A stretch of DNA of 64,000 nt from assembly GCA_035570235.1 (NCBI GenBank), contig DATMML010000064.1, positions 62,001 to 126,000 of the forward strand, in the 5' to 3' direction. A program made the translations under genes and the position numbers. Source of the DNA: Vicinamibacteria bacterium (GTDB lineage: Bacteria; Acidobacteriota; Vicinamibacteria; Fen-336). How positions within the stretch are numbered: the stretch's first letter is position 1; the number at the start of each line of letters is the position of its first letter. This document shows positions 7,686 through 17,465 of the stretch, piece by piece. Under the pieces are notes generated by a model. The model was given only the letters and a program-made list of their open reading frames with translations. It was not told the origin of the DNA and searched no databases.

Positions 7686-10397
7686 ATGGCTGAGCCCGTG
7701 AAGATCGCTGAGGTGCTGGAGAAAGAGCTGGAGCACCTCGGGAAGCAGGACGGCCTGAAAGAAGCTGCCAAGAGGGACCTCAAGGAGCTCTACACACACA
7801 TCGGCACTCTGCCCGAGGGGCGGGAGCTATCGGCCCTCTGCTTCTCCGGAGGCGGCATTCGCAGCGCCACCTTCAACCTGGGCGTGCTTCAGGCGCTAGC
7901 CAACCTCGGAGTGTTGAAGCACTTCGACTACCTGTCGAGCGTGTCTGGAGGCGGCTACATCGCGGGGTGGCTGAAGGCTTGGATGCATCGGGAGCCACTG
8001 CCGCAGGTCGTCGAGCAGTTAGCGAGGCCCGCACGCATGGCCGGATTCCGTCCCCTCGCCCCCGAGCCCCGGCCCATCGACCACCTGCGCGAGTACAGCA
8101 ACTACCTCACACCGCGCCTTGGCTTCTTCTCAGCCGACACCTGGAGCGCCGCCGCCATGATCGTCCGCAACTTGCTCCTTAACTGGCTGGTGCTCGTGCC
8201 GGCCCTGACGGCCGTCGTGGCGGTTCCTCAAGTGGCACTCATCGTGGCCGCGCAGGCCTATTCCGACTTCACCTGGGGTGCGGTGGCCTTTGGGTTCGCA
8301 CTGCTCTCGGCGCTCATGGCCAGCTTGGCGATTTACCGGCTTCGCCGTGATGGAGGCCAACCTCCCCTGATACTGCTCTTCGGCGTGCTCCCCCTCTGGC
8401 TCTCGGCCCTCCTCCTGTCGCTGGCGGCTCGGTGGATGGGCGGGGGCTTTGAGGGGCCCGAGCTGTGGATCTTTTGCGCACTCTGGTACATCGTCATCCC
8501 GTTGGGAGGTTGGCTCGCAGCGCGCCTCTCGACGGGGGCACACGAGGCTCAGCCGCCTGCCCGCGCGGAGATCGTCGCCCTCGTGCTGTCTAATGGCGTC
8601 GCGGCGTTGCTGCTAGGGTTAGTCGCGCGCGCCTGGCTCCCAGGTGTGCAGCAGCACCCGCGCCGATTCGTGCTCTTCGCTGTCCCGATTTTGCTGGGGC
8701 TCTACCTGCTGGCACGGACGTTGTTCGTGGCCTTTGCCAGCCTGGGTGAGCGCGACCCGCGCGACCCCACTCCAAGCACCTGGACACCTGAGCTCGGCAA
8801 CGCTGACCGCGAGTGGTGGGCACGTCTTTCCGGATGGGTACTTCTCCTCTCCGTGGGCTGGATCGGCATCAGCGCGCTTGTGCTGGGCGGTCATATGCTG
8901 ACGGCCATCACGGGCCAATTGGTGGCTGCCGCGGGAGGCCTGACGGGCCTGATCACGGCTCTCTTAGGGGCGAGTTCTCGTACCCCCGGGGGCAGCGAGC
9001 CACGGCATCAGACGCCGTCGCCCGTGGCGGCTTGGGGGCTGCGCCTCCTGGCTCCGGCCACGCTGGCTGGCATTGTATTGGTCCTCGCCGAGCTGAGCGC
9101 CTGGGCTGGCCGGCTGGCAACTGGTCGCGACGCCCTCCTAGTGCCCCACGTCCCGCTTGTCTGCTATTCCTTCCCAGAGGTAGTCACCCTCGTTGGACGC
9201 TTCTTGATCGTGCCCGCCAGCTGCACCCTTCTGTCCTGGCTACTCGGCTGGGTCGTGAACGTCAACCGTTTCTCCCTCCATGGCTTCTACCGCAACCGGC
9301 TCGTGCGCGCCTACCTGGGCGCCTCGAACACACACCGCCGGCCGAATCCGTTTACCGGCTTCGACGCGAACGACGACGTGCCCTTGCCTCAGCTGGCCCA
9401 CGACATCTCGCCCCGGCCCTTCTCCGTGATCAACGTCACGCTCAACCTGGTGAGAAGCGGTGAAAACCTCGCCTGGCAGCAGCGCAAAGCCGAGTCCTTC
9501 TCGATGACGCCCCTCTACTGTGGCAATTTCCACGACGGCTATCGCCCGACGTCCGAGTACGGGGGCCCGAACGGCATTTCGCTCGGCACAGCCGTCACAA
9601 TCTCCGGTGCCGCTGCGAACCCGAGCTCGGGCTACCACTCGTCCCCACTCGTAGCGTTTCTGATGACGCTTTTCAACGTCCGCTTGGGCGCGTGGCTCGG
9701 CAACCCAAACCGCAATGGTGAGCGTGTCTACCGCTTCAGTGGGCCGCGGCACGCTTGGAAGCCGCTCTTTGCCGACCTTTTCAGCGAAACGGACGCTCAG
9801 CACGCATACGTGAGCCTTTCCGACGGCGGTCACTTCGAGAACTTGGCGATCTACGAGATGGTGCTGCGGCGCTGCCGGCTCATTGTGGCCAGTGACGCCG
9901 GGCAGGACCCGGGGCATGACTTCGAGGACCTTGGCAACCTGATCCGCAAGGTGCGCATCGACTTCGGAATTCCGATCGAGTTCGACCAGCCGATCCGAAT
10001 CCTGGCTCGCAGCGCGGAAGGCCAGCACGGGCTTGCCTGCGCGCTGGCCAGGATCCGCTATGACCTAGTCGACCTCGGCACGCCGCCCGGCTACCTTCTC
10101 TATCTGAAGCCAACGCTCCTGGCAACGGCCGTGCCCATCGACGTCCTGGCCTATTCTCGTACCTCGAAGACCTTCCCCCACGAGACTACGGCCGACCAGT
10201 TCTTCACCGAAGCGCAATTCGAGAGTTATCGGGCGCTGGGCTTTCAGTTGGCTGAGCGGCTCGGTGGCAATCGCATTCCGGCCAGCTTGACGGACCTGTT
10301 CGCCACTGTTTCACGGCAGCTCGACGAGGCAGCCAGGCAGGCAGGGGCCGTACCGCCGCCGGGTGACGCCAATCCAACGGTGCCGTTTGCTCCGTGA
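7686..10397 (+). CDS. patatin-like phospholipase with inserted membrane domain
   Basis: The protein has 903 residues. ATG at 7686 follows a GAGGAGCAGGAGG ribosome site. The patatin oxyanion loop SGGGIRSATFNLG is near residues 54-66 and the nucleophile is Ser87 in SSVSGGG; the usual first Gly of G-x-S-x-G is Ser here. The partner aspartate is Asp713 in LSDGGHFENLAIYE. Serine and aspartate are about 626 residues apart, far more than in compact patatins, because several hydrophobic helices (roughly residues 155-540) are inserted in the fold. It is therefore probably a membrane-embedded acyl hydrolase that releases fatty acids from phospholipids or other lipids. It precedes a large unknown membrane protein and a fatty-acid-oxygenase-like haem protein on the same strand. 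Catalytic residues are present; substrate and side of the membrane are not known. Confidence 0.9.
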   Translation: MAEPVKIAEVLEKELEHLGKQDGLKEAAKRDLKELYTHIGTLPEGRELSALCFSGGGIRSATFNLGVLQALANLGVLKHFDYLSSVSGGGYIAGWLKAWMHREPLPQVVEQLARPARMAGFRPLAPEPRPIDHLREYSNYLTPRLGFFSADTWSAAAMIVRNLLLNWLVLVPALTAVVAVPQVALIVAAQAYSDFTWGAVAFGFALLSALMASLAIYRLRRDGGQPPLILLFGVLPLWLSALLLSLAARWMGGGFEGPELWIFCALWYIVIPLGGWLAARLSTGAHEAQPPARAEIVALVLSNGVAALLLGLVARAWLPGVQQHPRRFVLFAVPILLGLYLLARTLFVAFASLGERDPRDPTPSTWTPELGNADREWWARLSGWVLLLSVGWIGISALVLGGHMLTAITGQLVAAAGGLTGLITALLGASSRTPGGSEPRHQTPSPVAAWGLRLLAPATLAGIVLVLAELSAWAGRLATGRDALLVPHVPLVCYSFPEVVTLVGRFLIVPASCTLLSWLLGWVVNVNRFSLHGFYRNRLVRAYLGASNTHRRPNPFTGFDANDDVPLPQLAHDISPRPFSVINVTLNLVRSGENLAWQQRKAESFSMTPLYCGNFHDGYRPTSEYGGPNGISLGTAVTISGAAANPSSGYHSSPLVAFLMTLFNVRLGAWLGNPNRNGERVYRFSGPRHAWKPLFADLFSETDAQHAYVSLSDGGHFENLAIYEMVLRRCRLIVASDAGQDPGHDFEDLGNLIRKVRIDFGIPIEFDQPIRILARSAEGQHGLACALARIRYDLVDLGTPPGYLLYLKPTLLATAVPIDVLAYSRTSKTFPHETTADQFFTEAQFESYRALGFQLAERLGGNRIPASLTDLFATVSRQLDEAARQAGAVPPPGDANPTVPFAP

Positions 10398-10417
10398 AGG
10401 AGCCTTTTCAGCAAACA

Positions 10418-10435
10418 GAGCGGGCGGACCCGCTC
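10418..10435 (+). terminator. hairpin after the patatin gene
   Basis: GAGCGGG (10418-10424) and CCCGCTC (10429-10435) form a perfect 7-bp stem with a CGGA loop, 20 bases after the patatin stop. A second small stem, CTCGC/GCGAG, follows near 10447-10462. There is no T tract, so this is a weak terminator or an RNA-processing element. Confidence 0.4.
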
Positions 10436-10665
10436 CTGGGGAGCCCTCGCTAACGGCGAGAGGAAACGACCGGCTCAGGCGGTCGGCAGGGTCTAGTCTC
10501 TTCCAGGCCCGCGCATCGACTGAGCCCCAGGGGCTGCACTCTTGCGTCAGCGTTGTGGTTCGAGTTGGCGGGCGAGGCAGGTCCCTTACGACTAGGCTCT
10601 CCTGGATGTGGCCTTAGCTGCTGCTTGGTTCGTCGGAGCCCTCTGGAGTCCAAGGATGGAGACCA

Positions 10666-13600
10666 ATGAAGCGTGACCAGCCCCTGTTGTGGCTCCTCAT
10701 TGTTGCGTTGCTCGGGGGCGTGGTCTCACCCCAGTTCCTAGGCTCGCGGGCCACCCCCACGAAGGGGAAGACCGACATCCCTAAGGCTCCCAGCCCGATC
10801 CTGCCGACTTCACCTGTCAAAGCGGAGTTCGTCTCGGTTCTTGCCCGCTTCTTGACACCGGATCTCGACTCTGCGGCGGCCACGCTGCCCGCCCTGCGGA
10901 AAGAGGCCGAGAAACAATCGATTGACGTGCGCTTCTTGATCGCCACCCTGCCGGATCCGATCGATTCGCATGCCGGCTGGCTGTTCGATCCGCTCCTTGA
11001 CGCCATCCAGAGCGCGACTGCGGCTAGCGGCTACGTACTCGATCGATACTCGGTACCTTGGAGGCCCACAACCGAGGTCTCCGGAGGAAGGCTTCATCGA
11101 ATAGGGCTCTTTAATCATGAGGAAGCGCCCGCGGTCGTCCTGCTCCGCCGCACCGGTCCACAACCAAGCTACAAACAAGAGCTTCTAGTGCTCTTCCTCG
11201 TGGGAGAAACACCCACCTCTGGGATCCATACCAGAGCGCTCCTGGCGGCGTTAAAGGTAATCGGGGACTGGAATCCTGATGGAGCCAGGACTATCCCGAT
11301 CCTGGGGCCGTCATTTTCAGGGTCAACCGCGTCGCTGGTTAGTGCCATCCGATCCTGGGGCCGCGCCAACCACAATGCAAAGTGCCTACGCATCGTCTCG
11401 GGGAGCGCCACCAGCATTGTGCGCAAACGAATCGAAGAGGTTCTACCGAACCGCGTGACCTTTCGAGCAACGGTCGCACCTGATACCTGGGTGCTTGAGA
11501 AGATGCACTCTTATATGAGTGACACCTATGGCCTGTTCGAGGAGCGCGGCCCCCTCGGAAAACGGCTAGCTGCCCTACTTGTCGAGTCCAACACCGACTA
11601 CGGTCGTGCTCTCAGTGACTACCTGTCAACCCAGCAAGCAGACGCGCTTGTCCTTCGCTTTCCGCTCCACATCGCCCACCTAAGAAGTGCCTACGCGAGC
11701 GATCGGGTCGAAGCACCGCCAGAAACAAGCACTTCCGCCACAAGCTTGTCGCTCCGCCTTTCCTTCGACGAGCCTCTCGACGCGGCGGACCTCCTCCCGA
11801 CGTTTGATCCATTGCCGACGTCCCGCGAGGTGGATCTCGCCTTGTCAAACATCCTTGACGTCCTTGGTCGTGAGCGCGTCTCCTACGTCGGGCTCTTGGC
11901 AACCGACTCCCGCGACAAGCTGTTCCTCGCGCAGCAGATCGCGAGACATTGCCCCGACGTGGTGCTCTTCACGCTCGAGAGTGACTTGTTTTATGCTCAC
12001 CCGGACTACGCCCGCTACATGCGCGGCGCGATCGTGGTCTCGAGTTACCCCGTCTTCAACGGTACGCAGTCTTGGACGCTGCCGTTCGAAGGCGCTCGTA
12101 TGCGTCTACAGCTTCCGACGACGAACACACAAGGTGTCTACAACGCCACTCTCGCCCTGCTGGGGTACGACGAGGAGGGCAATCCGCTCAGCTATTCCCC
12201 CGCGCCCCCGAATCTCGTGGACTACGCGGTCCCCCAGGCTCTCGATTGTCCAGACGGCTGCCGTCCTCCGCTTTGGTTCAGCGTCGTGGGGCGAGGCTCG
12301 ATATGGCCACTTGCGACCGCAAAGCCGAGTTCTGACGTGTTGGCCTATGTTCAGCCTTGGAAACCCCCGAGCCATGGCAACCTGTCTGAAGTCCCCGTCG
12401 CGCTCCACCCCTCCGAATTCGCACTGGCCGCCTTCGGTGTTCTAACCTTCATCGGCCTGGCTCATGGGCTAGCCTACTGCTTTCAGCGCCAGGAGAAGCC
12501 CTGGCCCCTCCTCAGCTCATTAGGTTGCCGGGGCCATGCTGAGCGGCAGCCGTATCTGTTTGTCTGCTTCGGCGTACTGAGCTCGCTCTATGCCGTCTGC
12601 GCTCCCGTCCTCCTCATTGCGTTGGGCCTGATTCGACCTGGAAAGCTGTGGCCCGCAGGTCTGGGCTGGGGTAAGGCCGGGCTCGTGGCTGTCGCGTTCT
12701 GCGCCATCGGACTCGCCTCATGCACGGTCTGGTCGGGCTTGAGCGCAGCCGCCCTCACGTGGTCCAAGAAGGGGGGCCACGTGAATGTCAGCGAGGAGGA
12801 CAACAGGCAAAAAGGCATCGCGTCAGGGCTGCTCCTTGGCGCTCTGCTCGTCGGTTGCAGCGCTGCCGCCTGGTTTCTCTGGTACTCATGGGCCGTTCTG
12901 CAAGGGCTGTTTTCAGTGGACCTCCAGACTCGCGCGGCGCTCTTGTTCTACGTCGAGCGGGCCACAAATCCCGGGAACGGCGTGTCCCCCTTGGTGCCGC
13001 TTCTTCTGCTCGGCGCTGCCTTTTACGCTGCGGCTTTCCTTCAGCTGCGCCGGCTCAGTCTTCCTCATCCGGTCTTGGGAGCGGACGGCCTTCCAGAGAT
13101 CAAGCGACTCGCCAAGGGTGCCATCGACGGCGAGCGCGCAGCCCTCGGGTGGCTTGTTGGGCCGGGCACTCTGTTGCTGCCACCGTGGCGGCTCGCGGTA
13201 CCCGTCCTTGGCCTGATCTTTGGTGCTTTCTGCCTCAATTTGCGCCAGCGCCTTTCGACGATCGAGGGTCCTGTCTTCGACGCGGGCTGCGAGCTCTCGT
13301 TCCTGTTGCTCCATGGCCTGGTCGCACTGTCGCTGCTTCGTTTTGTCTGCCTCTGGTCGTCCCTCAAGGATTTGCTGCGGCGTCTAAGTGCCCACCCGAT
13401 CGTTGCGGCCTACAGCCGTCTCTCGCCGAGGCTTGCCCGCACCTTCGAGGCGAGGTACTCGCCCGCGGTTCCTGAGATGCTCGAGCTGGGTGAGCCGCTT
13501 GGCCTCGCTAGGCGGCTCGACGATGGATTGGGCGCCGTCAAGAACGACCTTGAGACCCGCTACCCGTACTGCAAGGGCCCGCTCCTAGTCCTAGTGACTG

Positions 13601-14223
13601 CGCTCGGTGGGTCCGCGGCGACGGAGGTGATGTTCGAGAACGAGGTCGGCGAACCAAAAGCGGCCACGACATGGTCTGGCAGTGGCACTTGGCAGTTCTT
13701 GGTCGGATTGACGGCCCCCATGATTGACTTCCTCGATACGTTCTGGACTGGCCATCCGAACGTCATGCTGGCGACGAGAGATTCCGACAAACCGGATCCG
13801 CCCCTTGAGTGGCTCTCTCGAGGCGAGGAGTTCCTGGCGACTCTCGTGGCCCTCTGCGTCCGCGAGGTGCTCGCACATCTCAGGAACTGCCTGCTCTTTG
13901 TGATGATCGGCCTCTTCCTCATCCTGGGTGTTGTTTCCTCGTTCCCGTTCCAGCCGCAGCGGCACCTGCTCGGGTTTCCTTGGGTAGTCATGCTTGGCGT
14001 GATCGGTGCGCTTGTGATGGTCTTCGTCCAGATCGATCGGGACGAGGTGATCAGCCGGATTTCGGGCACGCCCCCGGGGAGAGTGAGCTGGGATTGGACC
14101 TTCGTCTCGAGCCTCCTGACCTACGGGTTGCTGCCGCTGGCGACGCTCTTCGCAACGCAGTTCCCTGAGATCGGAACGGTCGTCCTGACGGCTTTGCAGC
14201 CGGTTCAAAAGAGCATTCCGTGA
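10666..14223 (+). CDS. large multi-pass membrane protein of unknown function
   Basis: The protein has 1185 residues. ATG at 10666 opens a signal-anchor (LLWLLIVALLGGVV). Residues of about 45-560 form a soluble, probably periplasmic, region. A segment reading FLIATLPDPIDSHAGWLFDP followed by a run ending in DRYSVPW resembles uncharacterised bacterial proteins. The later parts LLVLFLVGETPTSGIH, IPILGPSFSGSTASLVSAI and VSYVGLLATDSRD look like alternating strands and helices of a type I periplasmic-binding fold. From about residue 580 to the end there are roughly ten hydrophobic helices, with a soluble loop near residues 900-1020. I recognise no catalytic motif. It lies 268 bases after the patatin gene on the same strand. 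A sensor or transporter-like role is speculative. Confidence 0.75.
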   Translation: MKRDQPLLWLLIVALLGGVVSPQFLGSRATPTKGKTDIPKAPSPILPTSPVKAEFVSVLARFLTPDLDSAAATLPALRKEAEKQSIDVRFLIATLPDPIDSHAGWLFDPLLDAIQSATAASGYVLDRYSVPWRPTTEVSGGRLHRIGLFNHEEAPAVVLLRRTGPQPSYKQELLVLFLVGETPTSGIHTRALLAALKVIGDWNPDGARTIPILGPSFSGSTASLVSAIRSWGRANHNAKCLRIVSGSATSIVRKRIEEVLPNRVTFRATVAPDTWVLEKMHSYMSDTYGLFEERGPLGKRLAALLVESNTDYGRALSDYLSTQQADALVLRFPLHIAHLRSAYASDRVEAPPETSTSATSLSLRLSFDEPLDAADLLPTFDPLPTSREVDLALSNILDVLGRERVSYVGLLATDSRDKLFLAQQIARHCPDVVLFTLESDLFYAHPDYARYMRGAIVVSSYPVFNGTQSWTLPFEGARMRLQLPTTNTQGVYNATLALLGYDEEGNPLSYSPAPPNLVDYAVPQALDCPDGCRPPLWFSVVGRGSIWPLATAKPSSDVLAYVQPWKPPSHGNLSEVPVALHPSEFALAAFGVLTFIGLAHGLAYCFQRQEKPWPLLSSLGCRGHAERQPYLFVCFGVLSSLYAVCAPVLLIALGLIRPGKLWPAGLGWGKAGLVAVAFCAIGLASCTVWSGLSAAALTWSKKGGHVNVSEEDNRQKGIASGLLLGALLVGCSAAAWFLWYSWAVLQGLFSVDLQTRAALLFYVERATNPGNGVSPLVPLLLLGAAFYAAAFLQLRRLSLPHPVLGADGLPEIKRLAKGAIDGERAALGWLVGPGTLLLPPWRLAVPVLGLIFGAFCLNLRQRLSTIEGPVFDAGCELSFLLLHGLVALSLLRFVCLWSSLKDLLRRLSAHPIVAAYSRLSPRLARTFEARYSPAVPEMLELGEPLGLARRLDDGLGAVKNDLETRYPYCKGPLLVLVTALGGSAATEVMFENEVGEPKAATTWSGSGTWQFLVGLTAPMIDFLDTFWTGHPNVMLATRDSDKPDPPLEWLSRGEEFLATLVALCVREVLAHLRNCLLFVMIGLFLILGVVSSFPFQPQRHLLGFPWVVMLGVIGALVMVFVQIDRDEVISRISGTPPGRVSWDWTFVSSLLTYGLLPLATLFATQFPEIGTVVLTALQPVQKSIP

Positions 14224-14540
14224 GCGACCTGTCGAGGGGAATCCCTGTCGTCGCCTTCGCTCTCGCCAATGTCTTACCGGCTGCTTCTGGCACGGCTTTA
14301 GACCTCTTGTGTCAGCTGCCTCGCGGCCCGATTCAGGGCCTCGTCGTGAAGGTCGGAGGGCCTTCCCTCGCGCCACCTCGCCTACGCTTGACCTTGCTGC
14401 ACTTGCCGCGGGTTGAAGCGATGACGGCGGCGGTTGTAGGGAAGAAGACGGGCAGGAGATTATCGTGGGCCAACACTGGATTGTTTGCCGCTCGAGAACC
14501 ACAGTGGCTGTTCGCATTCCTACGCCGGAGGCTGGCATGA
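14220..14540 (+). CDS. possible small coupled ORF, unknown
   Basis: This is a 106-codon frame starting at GTG inside the stop of the 1185-residue gene (GTGA) and ending in ATGA at the start of the peroxidase gene. Such exact overlaps at both ends are typical of translationally coupled genes, and the frame fills a gap that otherwise has no gene. Against it: the predicted protein (MSDLSRGIPVVAFALANVLP at the N-terminus, then a basic C-terminal half) resembles nothing I know, and in GC-rich DNA open frames of this length arise by chance. It may instead be leader sequence. Confidence 0.3.
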   Translation: MSDLSRGIPVVAFALANVLPAASGTALDLLCQLPRGPIQGLVVKVGGPSLAPPRLRLTLLHLPRVEAMTAAVVGKKTGRRLSWANTGLFAAREPQWLFAFLRRRLA

Positions 14541-17365
14541 CAATACTCCGTCTTCTCCTGTTCCCTATTGGACTTTTGGTGCTTCAGCCTTGCCTTGGAG
14601 CGACTGAAGGTAATCCAAAGGAGGAATTCGAGTCACTGAAGGCCTGCGCCAGCATGGCCCGCGACGGACTTCCAGACATGGCGGAGACGCGCGACCGTCG
14701 GTTTGAGGGCAAGGTCCCGGTGGCAACTGCGCTGTGCCGCGGGGGTGAGAAGGCCCTGCAATTGCGTCTCACGCCCTGGGTGGACTGGTCGCAATACTGG
14801 GGCACCGGCGACCTCAGATCGAGACCAACCGGACTGATCACGAGCAGCGGGCCGTCCTTTCGTGGCCTAACAGGAGCCTTGTTCGACTTGGAGTATGAGC
14901 GCATCGAGCTGCTCAGGTTCAATCTTTTCGACAACAACAAGACCTATAAAGAGTACGTTACCGGACGAACTGCTGTTGCTGGTCCCACTATCAAGGTCTG
15001 GCCTGAGATGAGGCTGCCCAGCGGTCATCCCGACTATCAGAGCGTTGGGGGTGATGGAATTCAGGTCTGCAAGGGGGATCTGATCCGCAGCCGGACTCCG
15101 ACAGGGATCTGTAACGACATCTTGAATCCTCTCATGGGCTCCTCCGGGCAGCTTTTCGCGCGCAACGTGGAGTTTGACACCACGTTCCCGGACCTGGGTC
15201 GGAACGAGCTGACCAAGAACCGCCACGGCAACCGACTGAGCCTCCTCATGCCTGATCCGCAAGTCGTGAGTAGGAAGCTATTTACTCGATCGCAATCACA
15301 CCCGGAGGCTTGTAACGAAGGACTTGGCCTTCCTAACAACCCTCCATCCGCAAACTGCGAATACAAGAAGGCAGCATTTCTGAACGTGCTCGCAGCGTTT
15401 TGGATTCAGTTCATGACCCACGATTGGTTTTCTCATTTGGTGGAGGGGCACAACCACGCTGAATTCATGCCGGTGGGATGCCAGGCCCGGCTTTACAACA
15501 ATGTCGAGACGCCCTTGACCGCGGATGAGATCCAGCGGCTTGGGTGCCGACCAGGGGACCGTATCGACAAAGCGTACGTTGAGGAGGCTGCGGAGCCGGA
15601 GCACTTCGTGAGCGGCGGCAAGGACTATCTCGCGCGGGCGCCGAAGACCATGCGCAACAACAATACGGCTTGGTGGGACGCATCACAGCTCTATGGATAC
15701 GATGACGTTTCGCGAAACCGCGTCAAGCTCGATCGAAACGATCCCGCCAAACTACGTCTCGATCCCCTCCCGGGCTCGGCCGGCCCGGGTTACCTCCCTC
15801 TCTTCGAACCTGGCGATCCCATCAATCCCGAATGGACAGGACAGGAGGCCACCGGATTCCCGGACAACTGGACGATCGGACTCAGCTTCTTTCATAACGT
15901 GTTCGCCAGAGAGCACAACGCGTTTGTCGATGAGTACCGGAAGGTGGCAGCGCAAACGCCGCTGGCGGACTGCGGTTTGCGGAACCCCTCGGACCCCTCG
16001 CGGATCATTCGCTATAAGGATGTATCACCTGCCGAACTCTTCGACGTAGCCCGGTTAGTGGTATCGGCCGAGATCGCCAAGATCCACACCACCGAATGGA
16101 CACCCCAACTGCTTTACAACGAACCCCTCTACAAAGGAATGAACGCAAACTGGAATGGCCTGCTAGGCCCCGGTGACGAACAGGTCTCAAGGGCGCTAAG
16201 CCTCTTGGTGAGTGCCCTTGGGGAATCTAAGGACGCGCAAGGCGCGTTGAAGTGGTATTCGGTGCTCGCCTCCGGGCCGGGTATTGTTGGTCTGGGCAGC
16301 AGAGTGCCCCACTATGACATCACAGACCCCGCATACACGAACGGCGGAGTCAACCATTTCGGATCTCCCTTCAACTTTCCAGAGGAATTCGTGACGGTGT
16401 ATCGGCTGCATCCATTACTTCCGGACTTAATTGAGTACCGTCGGCTGGAAAAGGATCCAAACACGATCGTAGCCAAAATCCCCCTGGCAGCGACCTTTCG
16501 CGGCAAGGCCACTGACGTCATGCACTCGATCGGCCTTGCCAACTCTGCACTCAGCATGGGCCGTCAGCGACTGGGTTTGCTGACCCTCCACAATCATCCG
16601 CTATTCCTACAGAACCTCCGGATGTCGAGACTCGAGAGTGACACGCATCAGATCGACGTGGCAGCGTTGGATTTGATTCGTGACCGGGAGCGTGGGGTGC
16701 CTCGCTTCAACGAGTTTCGGCGACAGTATGGGCTTCGGCAGCTTACAAGCTACGACGACTTCATGGATCGTCGCTTGCCGCCTGACTCGCCCGAACGACC
16801 CGGGCAGGAGGAGATGGTCAAGTCACTCCGCGAGCTCTACGGCCAACACGTGTGTGATTCATCGAAGGTGATCACGGACGCGCAACGAAACGAGGACCGC
16901 TCCCCCATCAACGATTGTTTGGGAAGCCCGAACGGAACACTGATCGACAACATCGAAGATGTGGATACCGTCGTCGGGTGGCTCGCGGAGTCAACGCGGC
17001 CGCATGGGTTCGCGATCTCCGAAACTCAGTTTATCGTTTTCGTACTGAACGCATCCAGGCGCCTGTTCAGCGATCGCTTCTTCACGTCCAGCTTTCGGCC
17101 CGAGTTCTACACGACGCTCGGTCTGGACTGGGTGAACCACAATGGCCCAGGACCGGAGGTGATCGAAAAGGGCACCCCGAATGGTCACAAACAGCCGGTG
17201 TCTCCATTGAAGCGCGTCCTCATGAGGACGATTCCGGAGTTGAAGCGCGAGTTGCAGCCGGTAGTCAACGTCTTTGATCCGTGGGCAAGAGATCGAGGTG
17301 AGTACTATAGCCTCGAATGGATACCCCGCCCGGGCGCACAATCCGACGAGGCATTTCCAAGATGA
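14537..17365 (+). CDS. animal-type haem peroxidase / cyclooxygenase-like dioxygenase
   Basis: This 942-residue secreted protein starts at ATG 14537, preceded by CCGGAGG and opening a signal peptide (MTILRLLLFPIGLLVLQP). It has the peroxidase-cyclooxygenase superfamily core in order: TGICNDILNPLMGSSGQLFA, the distal-side helix FMTHDWFSHL with His295, the segment RNNNTAWWDASQLYG, the helix FAREHNAFVDEYR with Glu459, and VYRLHPLLPD with Tyr622 and His625. The last matches the cyclooxygenase element Y-H-W-H-P-L-L-P-D, where the Tyr forms the catalytic radical and the His ligates haem. This points to a fatty-acid dioxygenase more than a halide peroxidase. Base composition looks less GC-rich than upstream genes, so transfer is possible. 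Family is sure; substrate is inferred from the motif and the nearby lipase. Confidence 0.92.
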   Translation: MTILRLLLFPIGLLVLQPCLGATEGNPKEEFESLKACASMARDGLPDMAETRDRRFEGKVPVATALCRGGEKALQLRLTPWVDWSQYWGTGDLRSRPTGLITSSGPSFRGLTGALFDLEYERIELLRFNLFDNNKTYKEYVTGRTAVAGPTIKVWPEMRLPSGHPDYQSVGGDGIQVCKGDLIRSRTPTGICNDILNPLMGSSGQLFARNVEFDTTFPDLGRNELTKNRHGNRLSLLMPDPQVVSRKLFTRSQSHPEACNEGLGLPNNPPSANCEYKKAAFLNVLAAFWIQFMTHDWFSHLVEGHNHAEFMPVGCQARLYNNVETPLTADEIQRLGCRPGDRIDKAYVEEAAEPEHFVSGGKDYLARAPKTMRNNNTAWWDASQLYGYDDVSRNRVKLDRNDPAKLRLDPLPGSAGPGYLPLFEPGDPINPEWTGQEATGFPDNWTIGLSFFHNVFAREHNAFVDEYRKVAAQTPLADCGLRNPSDPSRIIRYKDVSPAELFDVARLVVSAEIAKIHTTEWTPQLLYNEPLYKGMNANWNGLLGPGDEQVSRALSLLVSALGESKDAQGALKWYSVLASGPGIVGLGSRVPHYDITDPAYTNGGVNHFGSPFNFPEEFVTVYRLHPLLPDLIEYRRLEKDPNTIVAKIPLAATFRGKATDVMHSIGLANSALSMGRQRLGLLTLHNHPLFLQNLRMSRLESDTHQIDVAALDLIRDRERGVPRFNEFRRQYGLRQLTSYDDFMDRRLPPDSPERPGQEEMVKSLRELYGQHVCDSSKVITDAQRNEDRSPINDCLGSPNGTLIDNIEDVDTVVGWLAESTRPHGFAISETQFIVFVLNASRRLFSDRFFTSSFRPEFYTTLGLDWVNHNGPGPEVIEKGTPNGHKQPVSPLKRVLMRTIPELKRELQPVVNVFDPWARDRGEYYSLEWIPRPGAQSDEAFPR

Positions 17366-17465
17366 AGCAGGACAACGACTTGGCGGCGTGTCTTGGGGGG
17401 AGGAACGAAACTGTGGTTGACCCGTTGATAGCTCTCACACCGGTTCTTAACGCTTGGAGGCGTCC

